The notes under the pieces are model-generated. The model ran no database searches, had not been told where the DNA came from, and saw only the letters and a list, made by a program, of their open reading frames with translations. From Lunularia cruciata (taxonomy: Eukaryota; Streptophyta; Marchantiopsida; Lunulariales; Lunulariaceae): a stretch of 64,000 nucleotides of DNA. Below are positions 35,665 to 46,917 of this stretch, one piece after another. Each line of letters begins with the position of its first letter. The first letter of the stretch is position 1. The stretch spans positions 20,398,001-20,462,000 of the forward strand of contig OX419760.1 of the NCBI GenBank assembly GCA_948567375.1, read 5' to 3'. The translations under genes and the position numbers were made by a program.

Positions 35665-36165
35665 AACAAAACAACAAAAAATGGGACCAAAAACTAGAAC
35701 CATCTATCAAGGTATGAATAAGGTCATTCTCAAGATCACTAATTTCAAAAATTTGAGAGGCTTGGATCCTAGCATTAAAATCACCAAGAACAAGTAATAC
35801 ACTAGTCATAATACGAATGTGCATAATGCTTGAGATGGTGGAAAAATAGAGAATTTTAAACTTAAATCAATAGTACTTTGAAACTCCAACATATCTTTTG
35901 TCAAGGAGTGGTTAGGCTGCATGGTGTTGAGAGCTCCACTTGCATAAATTGGTGATTTCAATGGAGCAAAGTAGCAAAAATAAAGCAAACAAGGTGTAAT
36001 AGCTCCTCCAATCTTCAATCATTGGTATTTTCCATGTAAGTCTTGGCTTATCAAAGTGACTGATTTGCCTCCACTTTTTCTAGGTTGAACCAACAAGAGT
36101 GAATCCTTCAATGTCTTGAATGTTTTTCCTCTCATGTTCCCACGTTCCACAAGATTGATAAGATG
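35665..36165 (-). mobile_element. LINE fragment: ORF2 endonuclease, N-terminal part
   Basis: The minus-strand frames 36018-35806 and 35824-35639 encode GGAITPCLLYFCYFAPLKSP, then VLLVLGDFNARIQASQIFEI. The GDFN box of the APE-type endonuclease is visible. The piece is cut at both ends and lies directly against the leader of the LINE at 32615-35640. Confidence 0.8.
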
Positions 36166-36437
36166 AACATTATCCCACAGAAGTTGGTTTGTACCAAATG
36201 TTATGCATACTACTCAAAGGTTCAAGTCCAACCAAAGCTCCAATCTCCTTCAACATGTCATATCATGATAGGAGCCGGGCATAATTGTCCAAAACCAGAT
36301 CCTTTGTTAGCTATTTACACTCCACCTAATGCTTTCACAACAACAATTCTTCCTTCTTTAGAAGGACATAACTCAACTTAAATTTTCCTCTTAAAAATTG
36401 ACGTTAAAGCCTAATTCCTTCACCAGTCAAGTACCCC
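36166..36437. other. Spacer with a Cys-containing frame, unassigned
   Basis: The plus frame 36163-36381 has KLVCTKCYAYY followed by two further Cys residues. The spacing recalls a zinc-binding segment of some DDE transposases, but too little remains to assign it. It lies beside a transposase fragment on the other strand. Confidence 0.3.
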
Positions 36438-37035
36438 TCAATTCAACACTTTCATAAAGCATACATTTAATTTAGATTCCATCTCACCTCTAGCAAATTT
36501 TATAATTTGGTGCTTGTTATTATATATCACCTGCCTATTTATTAAGTAACTCTCCTTCCAATTGAAATGCACTTCATTGTCAATGGTGGGATTTTGTGAC
36601 AAAGGAAAAAGCATTCCATCCACTAGGCCAACACATCCAAGAAATCTTTTACTTGCAAATTTAGAAGAAATTCTATTCCTCTTCCCAAGTCCTGGCCATT
36701 GCACTTCTTGTCGCATTATTGACAATATAGCAATGATAACCCTCTCGGTAAATTTACTTGTGTACACTACACTAATTCTCCATAAGTTCATTCTCCTTGC
36801 AACATAAACTCCATTGCCATTATGCCTAAAACAATCTAATGGTAATGCCATCTATATCCATACAAGTGTTTGTTGTTTGCCGAGCTCACTCCTTCTCTTG
36901 AAAATATCGTGCCCTTTAATTGAATTCACTAATGTCACAAAAGAGACCATGTACATTCTAATGAGCTGTTTGAAAGCAAGAGGATCAAGTTCAAAGAAAA
37001 CTCATATACAAATTCAATACTACTATTACTTTTGA
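36438..37035 (-). pseudogene. PIF/Harbinger-like DDE transposase, truncated, with in-frame stop
   Basis: The minus strand reads FELDPLAFKQLIRMYMVSF, then TLVNSIKGHDIFKRR, a TAG stop at 36854-36852, and then in the same frame MALPLDCFRHNGNGVYVARR, LSIMRQEVQWPGL and FLGCVGLVDGMLFPLSQNP. It ends in FNWKESYLINRQVIYNNKH. The L-x-RFG-x-NG block, the GCVG-x-x-DG-T/M box with the first catalytic Asp, and the F-x-x-K-x-x-Y-x-x-N-x-Q block are typical of Harbinger-type (DDE_Tnp_4) transposases. The second and third acidic residues are beyond the break at 36438. No terminal inverted repeats were found. Confidence 0.75.
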
Positions 37036-37437
37036 CATCTCTCTTTCAAGTATTGACTCTCATGGATAAAGATCCACCATTCACAATTCTACCTAGCACA
37101 TCCATATTCAAAACATCTTCTTCTTTGCTCCATTCTTCTCACCATGTATCCAAATCCCAACTAGAATCTAAATCCAAACAAGAGGCAGACTATTCTTCCA
37201 AACTTTCTTGAAATTTTGCTATATGAATACGTATTGATTTTTGGAACTCTTTCCTTAGGAGTGTCATAGTACGCATATGAGGCATTATAGATTCCAACGA
37301 GACATGTGAGGAATACTAGCTCTCATCTACAACCTATCAAAATCCATTTTATTCTTACATGATTTCTCATGCCCGCTTCTCAGGAACTATAAGTAAATGG
37401 GATGTATTTGGTACAAAATGTTAGGAATATCAAGACC

Positions 37438-37527
37438 AAGGAGCAATTGGATTATCAAACTATTAGTCAAGTAGTGCAGCTTAAGGAGCAATTGGATTAT
37501 CAAACTATTAGTCAACTAGTGCAGCTT
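37438..37527. repeat. Tandem repeat, 45-bp unit x2 (15 codons)
   Basis: Units at 37438-37482 and 37483-37527 differ at one base. In the plus frame each unit encodes KEQLDYQTISQ(V/L)VQL. The unit is a multiple of three, so the open frame 37402-37752 is kept through it. Nothing else supports a gene here. Confidence 0.85.
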
Positions 37528-37912
37528 AATTGTCGCTCAATTGAGGATATGCCACTAGGGAGTAAAAGGCCAATTTTAACTAATTTCTCTAAAACTAATA
37601 ACGCCAAATTCTCAATTGAGGCATCGAGGAGCTATGAAGTTGATAGGTGCATATGGCATCGAGAAGCTAGGAAGAAAAATGGAATTCTGGTCTGGATACA
37701 TAGATCCATGAATGCAACGTATGCTGGATTCGTGACCGCTCAATTTGTGTGAACTTATCTTCATCCGTCTCTGTTTGACACTTGTTCGTCCATTTCAAAT
37801 AAGTTTAATGCACTCTCATTAAGATTTACCGGACATTCCATAATATTCGAAGACCTTGCGAGTCATGAAAAGGGTACCCGTTCCTCTTAGGGGCAGTGGG
37901 CTATATCCTGTT

Positions 37913-38026
37913 GTTTTTCTTTGTATCTCTATGTCATTTCCCATATCATTGTTTTTCTTCGTATCTCTATGTCATTTCCCATGTCATTGTTTTTCTTTGT
38001 ACCTCTCCGTCATTTCCCATATCGTT
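37913..38026. repeat. Tandem repeat, 38-bp unit x3
   Basis: Three units start gtttttctttgtatctctat, gtttttcttcgtatctctat and gtttttctttgtacctctcc at 37913, 37951 and 37989. Each continues with gtcatttcccat. It is a short minisatellite. Confidence 0.88.
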
Positions 38027-39207
38027 ATACGGGAGCTCCTGTAAATTTTGGCTACGGTATTGTTACGGCTCCAGAAAGCTTAAACTGAAACCCCTAATGT
38101 TTCGCGAGTTAATTTCAGTCCGTTTGCACTATTGCAAAATTATTGTCGAATAAATTCGGAAATCCAGTCCTTTGCGATAAATGGATGTTGAAGTTTATAC
38201 TACATGCAGCGTCTTTAATTGATTCTATACAGAATATAACGAAGATTGGTAGGAAGTTGATAATAGACTTGTATATATTATTTTTTTCTCTAAGATATCT
38301 TATGTAATAGTAACAAAGAAACACGAAGTAAGGAAGGTACTCAAAGGGCATCTTGCGCGGTACCACCGATAGCTGGAATCTGCGCGTTTCATCATTGTGG
38401 GCCCTTTTAAAGTTTGATTACCAAAAAGTCCAAATTTAATTCGTGAGTACGAAGGAACTTCCTGAACAACAACTGATGGAGGTGAGCCGCTGTCGTATAG
38501 CTGACGGAGGTGAGGGAAGTGGGGATGATAAAGCAACAAAGGTGACAGGCTTCTTCCTAGAGGATATTGCGAGATTTGAGTGCAGGAAGTGGAGGTAGCG
38601 TTGTGCTATACACAACTAGTAGCAGGCATTGGACACCCACACCTTCGCTACATTTTCCATCCTCCTGTTCTAACACGAGGGTAGGAGGAGCCTTCAGTTG
38701 ACGGAAAGGTCCGTCTGCGCTTTCCACACCCCTCTAGAGAGCTTTGGCTTCGTTCGGACTCCGTACAGTAACAGACCTTCGTCCAATGGAAGCCTAGTGC
38801 TGGGGAGTAGCCCAACTCACGAAGCAGCGGGAGAGAACAGTAGTCATCACCTCAGGAGAGTCAGATTTGCTGGGCTGGTCACCAAATTCGACTCCCCTCC
38901 TGTCATATTTTGCAAACATGAAAATAAGGATATGGATGACAGCAGCTCGTTTTGTTTGTCTTCTAAAGCGTTCGAGTTGGTTGCGGCGTTAGGAGTTCGA
39001 CTGTGATGCGAGTAGACGGACAGATGGCCATGTATAATTCGGAACAGGTCCGCCGATTTGTAAGATTTATTTAAGGTAGAGGAGGGGAATGAGGTGGTTT
39101 TTTGTGTTCTGAGGAAGTGATCTAGTGACATTCTATGGAACTATGTTGAATGTCGAGACATAGGCGACGAGTGCATTCACTGTGAATGTGGACGGGGATT
39201 CTCAACG

Positions 39208-42200
39208 ATGGAGGCAATGTTGGAGGCAGAGAGCTATCCTGAATGGCAGGACTATTCTCTGGTCTGCTTTGCGGCTCTTGGGTGTCCTCTGGCCCGGTTC
39301 TTTCTCGACGTCTGCGTCTTCCAGGTAAATCAACATTTCAACATCCTTCAATTAATCTTTACTGCCCATGGCTCTCCATATAGCTCTCTCTGGGCGGGGG
39401 GCAGAATTTCAGTCCTTTGGTCGATACCAACGTTTCATCTCTTCCCGGTACCCATCGACTATCTGGGATCTATTCTGCGCAAAGCAGGAGTTTATTGAAC
39501 CGTTGAAGCCATGTGTTGCTACTTTACTTTCCCTTGGTGTACGCTTCTCGTTTGCTCATATATCTTGGATTTGATACCGAATTAATCAACTCATGTTGTC
39601 ATCATGGAGGTTTTTATGATAGGATCCAGGTTTTGTATCCGATATAAACGGTAAATAGGCCCATCGGTAAGCATGCCTTACCCGTCTTCACAACGTGGGG
39701 TTTATGTCTCCCTCTTATCCTTACCTTCTACTGTGTTTCAGGGTCAAGTCCGGTCAGTCAATTCCTGTTAGATGTGGGTATGGAACCGGGATGTTAACAA
39801 GAGGTTCTGTATTCCACCACCACTTTGGAGGGCCCACTGTGTCAGAGGGCCCTCCATAGATTTTGTCTTACTCGTTACACTGAACATGAATAATGCAAGG
39901 ATTGATTTCAGTTATTACTGGATAACGGAAGAAATGTGGGGACCGGCAGATGGGATTAAAATATTCACGAGCACTACATTCAGATTTTAACATCATTTGG
40001 GGTTTGCCAAATTTTACAAGAAGCATCGATAGCTGCGTCAGTGGAGGACAACCACGAAACCAGTGTTTGATTACGAAATATCTCTGTAGTCCTAGTCTCT
40101 CAGAAGCCCTGATAAACGGATATATGTATTGCAGAACAAGATTCTCTCATCAAGGACTGCATGGTCACTCACTCGATAATTATTGACCTACTACAGATCA
40201 CGTCATACTTTTGTATTGCTAATAGATATGAGTAGCACACAGTCACTACGCTATAGTTGAGATCGACAGCTGCAACAGGAATTGGGCTCTGGAAGGCCGA
40301 TGTGCTTAGACGTTTCCGTAGTATTTTGATAGTACCCCTTTCCAGCACCTCAGTCCAGTGTGAAACTGATAAATGAAAATCTTGAGTTAATTTCCTGCCT
40401 AATACTTCTACCCTTGATATGATTCCTTTTCTCTTTTCCTTTCCAATCATACAGTTCTGGAAAACTGTCAGATTCCAGAGGTATGATCTACTTCAAGTAG
40501 CGGTGGGAGTGGATGAACAACACCATCTGCTATCTTTTTGATGGTTCCTGGAATTCTCATTGAGACCCATACTGCCCAACAGACTGGACTGATAAATCTC
40601 AGGAATCTCATGCAGAATCTTAAGCAGCTCCTTGCGGATCATTCCACTTTACGCTTTTCACTGGCTCTAATTCTGAACGTTTTTCTACTTGGTTAACTAT
40701 TTCTTCAAGCGTTGTTAGAGTTATTACCGACTTGATTAAATATCATAGATGTGAGTGCAAAGTTTACCTCATGATCGAGCAAACAGCAAAGATAGTTTTG
40801 ATGTCTCGGTTTTTGAGATGTCTTGAGTGGACGTGTGTGCGAAGCTTTGGTGTCTCAACTTTCTGTAAACTTTACATGGCTTTAAGGACTCAAATTAATG
40901 TTTGCGGCTTTCCTAGGGAGGATAGAGCTTTATATAACGCTGCTTTCCTGGATATTTTCTAAATTAAAGTACTCAAATAGATCGATGCTTGTGAGTGCTT
41001 GTAATTTTAGCTTCAACAGCGGCAGGTAAGTTGCGAATGTAGCGACCTGTAGTTGTTTTGCATTGTCTGTCCCACTCCCATCGAAGACTAGTCTTTCTTG
41101 ATATTATTCCCACAACATGTTTATTCCCACGTTTGTCCACACTTTCTGACATAGCTCCTTGTTGAATGGCGAATGTCGTTCTTGCTTAGTCAAGTCATTT
41201 GGTTACGAAGAATTTGTACCAGGGGGATGTCCAAGGGTCAACTGGTTCTTAGCAATAAGCAGTTTTCTCGTTTATTCTGTTGAAAGTCGTTCTATGGACT
41301 AGAACAACTTAAATAGTGCAACTAACATTCTGGTGTAATGAGTTAAAAACTTACCTCTTGACATACGACGTACATCCTTCCTCGTCAAGAGTAAAGCCAC
41401 TGTTAGGCAGGGGCCAACGGGTAGATGGGAAGTATTGACATTTCTCTCTCATGAATGCTTTGCAGAGACTAGCAGAGTGGGCTATATTTCCAGATGGTGA
41501 GGAAAGCCTGAAAAAAATTGTAAGAGATGTACGCCGCAAGAAGATCCCAAAATTTATGGAATCGGCGTGGAAGTTAACTTACTACTCTGTATCTGTAGTC
41601 TCTGCGCTGTTCATCACGTATAAGGAGCCATGGTTTGGCAACACAGACGCTTTTTGGCATGGATGGCCTCACCAAACGCTGAAGTAAGTTTCTTTCTTTT
41701 TGAGCCTGGTGATTCTCTTCGGAAGTGCGTCTCTTGAGATCACAATCATGTCTTCCGTCAAATGTTACTTCATGAATCTGCCACTGCGCAGATTTGCAGA
41801 CTAGCTTTAATTTACAACCGCTATTATTTGTACTCCATTGCTCAGGTTGGAAAGGAAGCCAGTGTCACACGAGGCATCTGTGTCCAGACAAGTGGAATAG
41901 CTCGGCCTCTTGCAATGGTGTGCATAGTTTACCATCTCATTCTCCGAAAACCGTCGGGAATGAAACAAGTTGCTGCTTTTCTCTATTTGTATTACACAGC
42001 TACCTAGGAATATCAACTGTATGCGCACGCAGGCTCAGATTGATATGTATTATGACGTCTACTTTGGCCTCGAGGTGAGGTTTTAGATACGGTTGGACGC
42101 TCGCTCGACGTTACCGGAGCAAGCTTCGCGGTGGCTTAGATCCTCCAAAGATACCTTTCTCTGTTGCTCAATCGTCAGAGTGTTGAAAATATTTTCTCCC

Positions 42201-44997
42201 GAATCACTTATAATCTGCCAATTCACGACTCCCTTGCTCATCTTGCCACTTGAGCTGAGAAGATGCCATATCTGCTAATCAGCTTTCAAATGGCTGGATA
42301 ATTGTTGCTGAGCTCTCTTCTTGCTTTTTCAGTCAACCCTCCATTGAGGTCTATCCCGCATCTCTGACTGTAACCAATTATGCATAATCCATTCAGTTAC
42401 TTCCTCCAATTCAGTACTTTGTCTCAGATTGGCACGAACTCTTGGTTCATGGCGCTCATTTGTACCAAGTTTAAGGAGAGTGCAGCAGAAAATGTCAAGA
42501 GCTAATAGGAAATCCACAACCGCAGGGATTGCACGCTGAGAGGTAAAGGTGATTTCCTAGGTCAATCACCCTGCCGCATAGCGTGGGCTACTTGGACATG
42601 CAGACGATTCTATTGTTGGATATAAAGAGCTTCTAATCTCTTAGGTTTGATAACTAGCACCAGTGGGCTTTGCGAAGGGAAGTACGCAGAATCACAGGAG
42701 GAAGCTGTAAGCAGTATCACATATTTTGAAGCTAACATAGCTGCAGTTTGCGAGAGTTCCATTTCGATTCTTCGCAATGAACCCATTGAACCCGTGCTTC
42801 CGTTCATTTGGGTCTACGGATAAGTTTCCAAACCGTCTAAGAATTAATGCATCGTCTTTGCCATTTCAACTTGAATTAGCGTGACGACGAACGGCGACGT
42901 AAATACTTTTAGGAGTTGTTCTCAACAGTTACATGCCAAAAGAAGTAAGTGGCAATTTACTGAAAGTGAATTCGCTGCCTTCACTTGGTATCTGGAACCC
43001 TTGAGGGTCTGTTCTAGTCTGTCTCAGCGTATTATCAAAGTTGTCAAATCTTCTCTTACTTGAACACTGACAAATTAATGGGGTTTTTTTGATATGGCAA
43101 GGTTTCAGTTGAAGATTCTCTACACTCTTCAGTGCGGGTTCTACGTTTTCAGTGTTGGGGCACTCTTGGTCTGGGAAACCCGGAGAAAAGATTTCACAGT
43201 GATGATGACTCATCACGTCATAACAATCAGTTTGATCGCTTACTCTTACATTACAGGGTATGTTATAATTCAGTGTTCTGTTATTGAGTTACCTGCATGA
43301 GGGCTTGTCGCAAACACATGCATTCAGCATTCGGTAGTGGAACTGTATAGCTGGAGTACAATTTGATTCTTTCGTTGAAGATCTTCCATCGATCTTACCG
43401 TAAGGAAGCTGAGTCAACACAGCCTAAACGTGCACTGTGTATCGCACAGGTATCGGAAATTAATCACTTGGAAGGGCTAGGAAAAGGCTTTATTCTAAAG
43501 AGGGATGAAATGATGATGCATACCAAGAACTAGACATATTCTGGATCCTTACATCTTCCCACGGCGAATAGAAGCGCACGATGGTTCTCCTTATTTCAAT
43601 TTGAATTTTGGAATTTATACGCGGTTGGAAGTAATCAGTCATGTAAGTTTTTCCATGTAAGTCGGTCAATATTCCATAGTGGTAACGAATTAGAGTTCCT
43701 AAAAGCAGGTTAGCGTTTTCTGAATGCCTTGGGCATTTTATTCTACTTTTTGAACGCTGATTGACTGATTGGATGTCTATGGCTCAGATCCTTCCGCGTT
43801 GGTTCAATTGTTCTTGCACTCCACGATGTGAGTGATGTACTTTTGGAGGCTGCCAAGCTTTGCAAATACAGTGGAAAGGAACTTGGTGCTTCTGTTTTGT
43901 TTGGCCTATTTGCACTATCATGGGTTCTTCTACGTCTTGTGTACTTCCCGTTCTGGATAATCAAAAGCACCAGGTCGTTCCTCACTCCAGGGCTAATTTC
44001 GATATACGAGAAGTTTGAAATTCGTCTCATAGAATGGATCTAAATTCAGTACTTTTAGCCGGAATTACTAGCTGCTTTAGAGTCCGTCTGTTGTTTTATA
44101 TCTGCCGGCCAAAATCATGAAGGGTTTCTCTCCTCACGAATTATTACCATAAGGGGTCTTGACCCTTTAAAAGATCACGGACATGAATTGGAACTTGCTG
44201 ATGGATTTTTTTTTCTTCTAAATGCCAGTGTTTGCTAAATGGTTAGCTCTTTGTTCGCTGTATGACATACTATATAAACATGGGATACTATGCAAAGATT
44301 GTTACGTGAGAGTTTCCTTACAGCTCTGTAAAGGAACTCTCACGGAATGTTCTTATTTTCAATTGTCGATTCGTGTGCGTTGGCATTTGGATACCTACAG
44401 CAACCTCTCTTGAGATCTGCTTTTGCCTGATCTCAACTTACCGGGAAACTTGTCACCTTTTGCAGCTATGAGGTTATTCAGTATATGGACAAATCGAATC
44501 CTGTGTATACGGTTCAGTATTACGCGTTCAACACGCTGCTTATGACTCTCCTCGTTATCCATATCTACTGGTGGTGGCTGATTTGTCGAATGATTTCCAA
44601 GCAGTTGCAACTGCAAGGAAGAATCCCGGACGATGTCCGTTCAGGTAATTCCAGTTCTCGATCTATTCGTGCAGTGTTTCTCAGTAGTGCACGTAAGGAC
44701 CTTACATGGAAGTCAGTATTAGCCGACGTATATATCTTACCAAGGCTTCTGTCCTCATTTCTAAATATCTTACCAAGATTTCTAGTTCTGAAGAGTCGAC
44801 TTCTTGGTTTAATGCCGAGCCATAGCGGATTAGACTCGGAGAGGGTCATGTTTTTTAATGGTATTGATTTTAGATTCGTGTCCTTCCTGGCTTGCATGTC
44901 TACCTGAATCTGAAACCGCGTACAAGTAACGGGTTTTGCATACATTACTTAGTTGTGTGTACATTCTGCATGGTTGTCAGATTCAGATGATGACTAG
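39208..44997 (+). CDS. LOH2: Ceramide synthase, LAG1/LOH family (LOH2-like, TLC domain)
   Basis: Six exons join in frame: 39208-39324, 41466-41683, 43102-43257, 43788-43973, 44466-44644 and 44981-44997. They total 873 nt and encode 290 residues, a usual length for plant LOH proteins. The TLC domain carries VWETRRKDFTVMMTHHVITI with the paired His at 149-150. It continues with VLALHDVSDVLLEAAKLCKY (H176, D177, D180), KELGASVLFGLFALSW and LRLVYFPFWIIKS. The C-terminus DDVRSDSDDD is acidic, as in the family. The enzyme N-acylates sphingoid bases with fatty acyl-CoA in the ER membrane, and several hydrophobic segments are visible. All introns are GT..AG. The exon 4 donor (ag/gtcgtt) is weak, but the acceptor at 44465 restores the conserved sequence exactly. 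ETRRKDF and the QCGFY block place it nearer Arabidopsis LOH2 than LOH1/LOH3; the symbol marks similarity, not proven orthology. Confidence 0.92.
42039..42074 (+). other. Possible 36-nt in-frame cassette exon in ceramide synthase intron 2
   Basis: A stretch of 36 nt lies between an AG acceptor (42037-42038) and a good GTGAGG donor (42075). It would insert 12 residues without a stop and keep the phase of exons 2 and 3. LOH proteins known to me have no such insert at this point, so chance is the more likely explanation. Confidence 0.2.
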
Positions 44998-46917
44998 GAG
45001 GAATTGACTACGAGGATTGGAAAAGGATCAGATCGATGCAGTATCTGGTGTGGCACGTAATGAGTTTGAGACATCTTCTTGTTAGAAAAGCCATTTCAGG
45101 TACCGAAAGGCAAGGCGACAGTGCTTTCGGAGAGCTATACGCATTCCAACTCCAAATGCCTAGTTTGTTGGACGCTTCACACCGTTCAACTTTCTGTCAA
45201 AGTCAATTCCTGATTGAAGTAGTTCTTTCTGCTGATGAAAGATTTCTGATTTTGAAGTTAGTCGAGCTCAGAGGACTTCCACAACTGGTCCAGCCATATG
45301 AACCAGACATAGATGTTAGGACTTTGATCAAGAGTCACCTTGGCTGCAAGAATCTTTATCACAGTTAGCATGTCCAGTTGTGTGTATCCGTCCTGCTATC
45401 TTTTTCAAACACGACCGATAACGAATTGAAAACGGAACCAGGTTACAAGGAGTCGAAAGGCACGTGTGGATGCTGTCTTATGTCTCTACTCTCATGCAAG
45501 AGCATTCAGGTCCCAGAATCTGAGGGTCTCTCAAAAGCAAGGTGTACATGTCAAATCAAGTCAGAGACCTAATGGAAGTGTTATACTTGAATGACCAAAA
45601 GGAATGTGTCACATCTTTGAAAGTAGGAGTCGCAGACGGACTCTCAAGACCGGATATTTCAAGATAGTGGCGTTAAACTACTTTTGGTTTGCGCTATCTG
45701 GTTTATGTCATCCTTCATCCTGATAGGTCTCTTAGTCAGAATGGTCCTAGAGACATGAAGCTATTGCCTTCAAGTTTTCGTCCGCGGTGGAAACCTCAAA
45801 CTTTCCACCCTCCTCTACGTTGGCCTTTTTCACTATAAGATTATCAACGAATAAGGCATACCTGCGGGAACGCAAACCTAATCCCTTGTCTGCTAGGTCG
45901 AATTCCAAACCCAAAGGTTTGGTACAAGTAGCAGATCCGTCGGCTAAGATCTGAATGGTACTTCTGTTCGTGTAATGTCTTCGCCCATTCCTTCACAACA
46001 AAAGGATCATTCACGGCATTGATCCAATCCGAAAGGTCACAAGACCTGGGCCTTGTGAGAGGCACGGAGGAACGTACATACGTCTACCTCACACAGGTAA
46101 TCTTGTATAATTTGTGTACAGTGGTTTCCTGTCCAGAAAGATGCCCGAGTCCTATCAACCGCAGTCATCTTCAATGTTGACGTCGGCCATGTATATGGTC
46201 AAGAAGGAAGACAAAAAAAGGCGGTTGCGAAACAAGAGTTAACATCTTGTAGTTTCTGAGTGCTGGGGAGGTATAGTCACAGCAAGAAGCAAGAAGCCCC
46301 ACACATTTACTTCTGTTGTGAGGTTCCATGACTTGAATCAGCTCTCTAGAATGGATAATTTCACACAAACATTGATGAATTCGATGCGTCTTGGTTACTT
46401 TTCGGTCCTCTTATTTGTTGGAGGACAGTAAAGTAATCACCTGTAACGCAAACGATATGAGCCACTCCAAGCTGCTTGAGCTCAGGTCCTCTTTCAAAAA
46501 AGCCTGGAACATGCTGTACACTGCAAGATAGTCAACTCCGGCAAATAATCAGCACGATTTGAGGAGAAGTCAAGCACATCGAGCAACTAAATTTCTCTCG
46601 GAAAATTAACCACACTTTTATAAAGGGCAGTGGTCACTATGACAGCAATCAAACTTAGAGTCGAAGTAAGACCTACCTACACGTTGGCGTGAAAGCACCA
46701 GGAACTCCGGATATGATCACCTTCTTCTTTATGCAGGCTGCGTGAACCGGGACCTTCTGCAAAATACTTTCCCCATCTAGGTACAGCAATTGTTCGTTAG
46801 GACGTTTGTCAAGTTCTGAAATAGGAGCCATCTAACATGAGTGCTGAATGGATATTAGAAGATCTTTAGGAGGGTGTATAAAGAAAGCAGAAAGTACTGT
46901 CACCATTCCATCCTAAA
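44998..46917. other. 3' flank of the ceramide synthase gene and spacer, no gene recognised
   Basis: The first few hundred bases after the stop at 44997 are probably 3' UTR. Frames further on (for example 45036-45368 plus and 45844-46065 minus) resemble no family. The right end abuts a 5'-truncated LINE. Confidence 0.45.

Larger units (their letters stand above)
37060..39207. other. Spacer and 5' flank of the ceramide synthase gene
   Basis: Two tandem repeats lie here (37438-37527 and 37913-38026). The frame 37402-37752 spans the first repeat but resembles no family. From about 38.5 kb GC content rises toward the ceramide synthase start at 39208, so this end probably holds its promoter and leader. 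No TATA box could be chosen with confidence. Confidence 0.4.

Noticed and set aside
35493-35690. Hydrophobic minus-strand frame considered as a membrane protein
   Set aside because: The hydrophobic run comes from a poly(A/T) tract at the junction of two LINE pieces.
37913-38026. Regular repeat array considered as CRISPR
   Set aside because: The three 38-bp units are directly adjacent without spacers, in a plant nuclear context; it is a minisatellite.
45036-45368. 110-codon frame after the ceramide synthase stop
   Set aside because: It lies in the probable 3' UTR and resembles no family; the ceramide synthase frame closes properly at 44997 with the expected acidic C-terminus.
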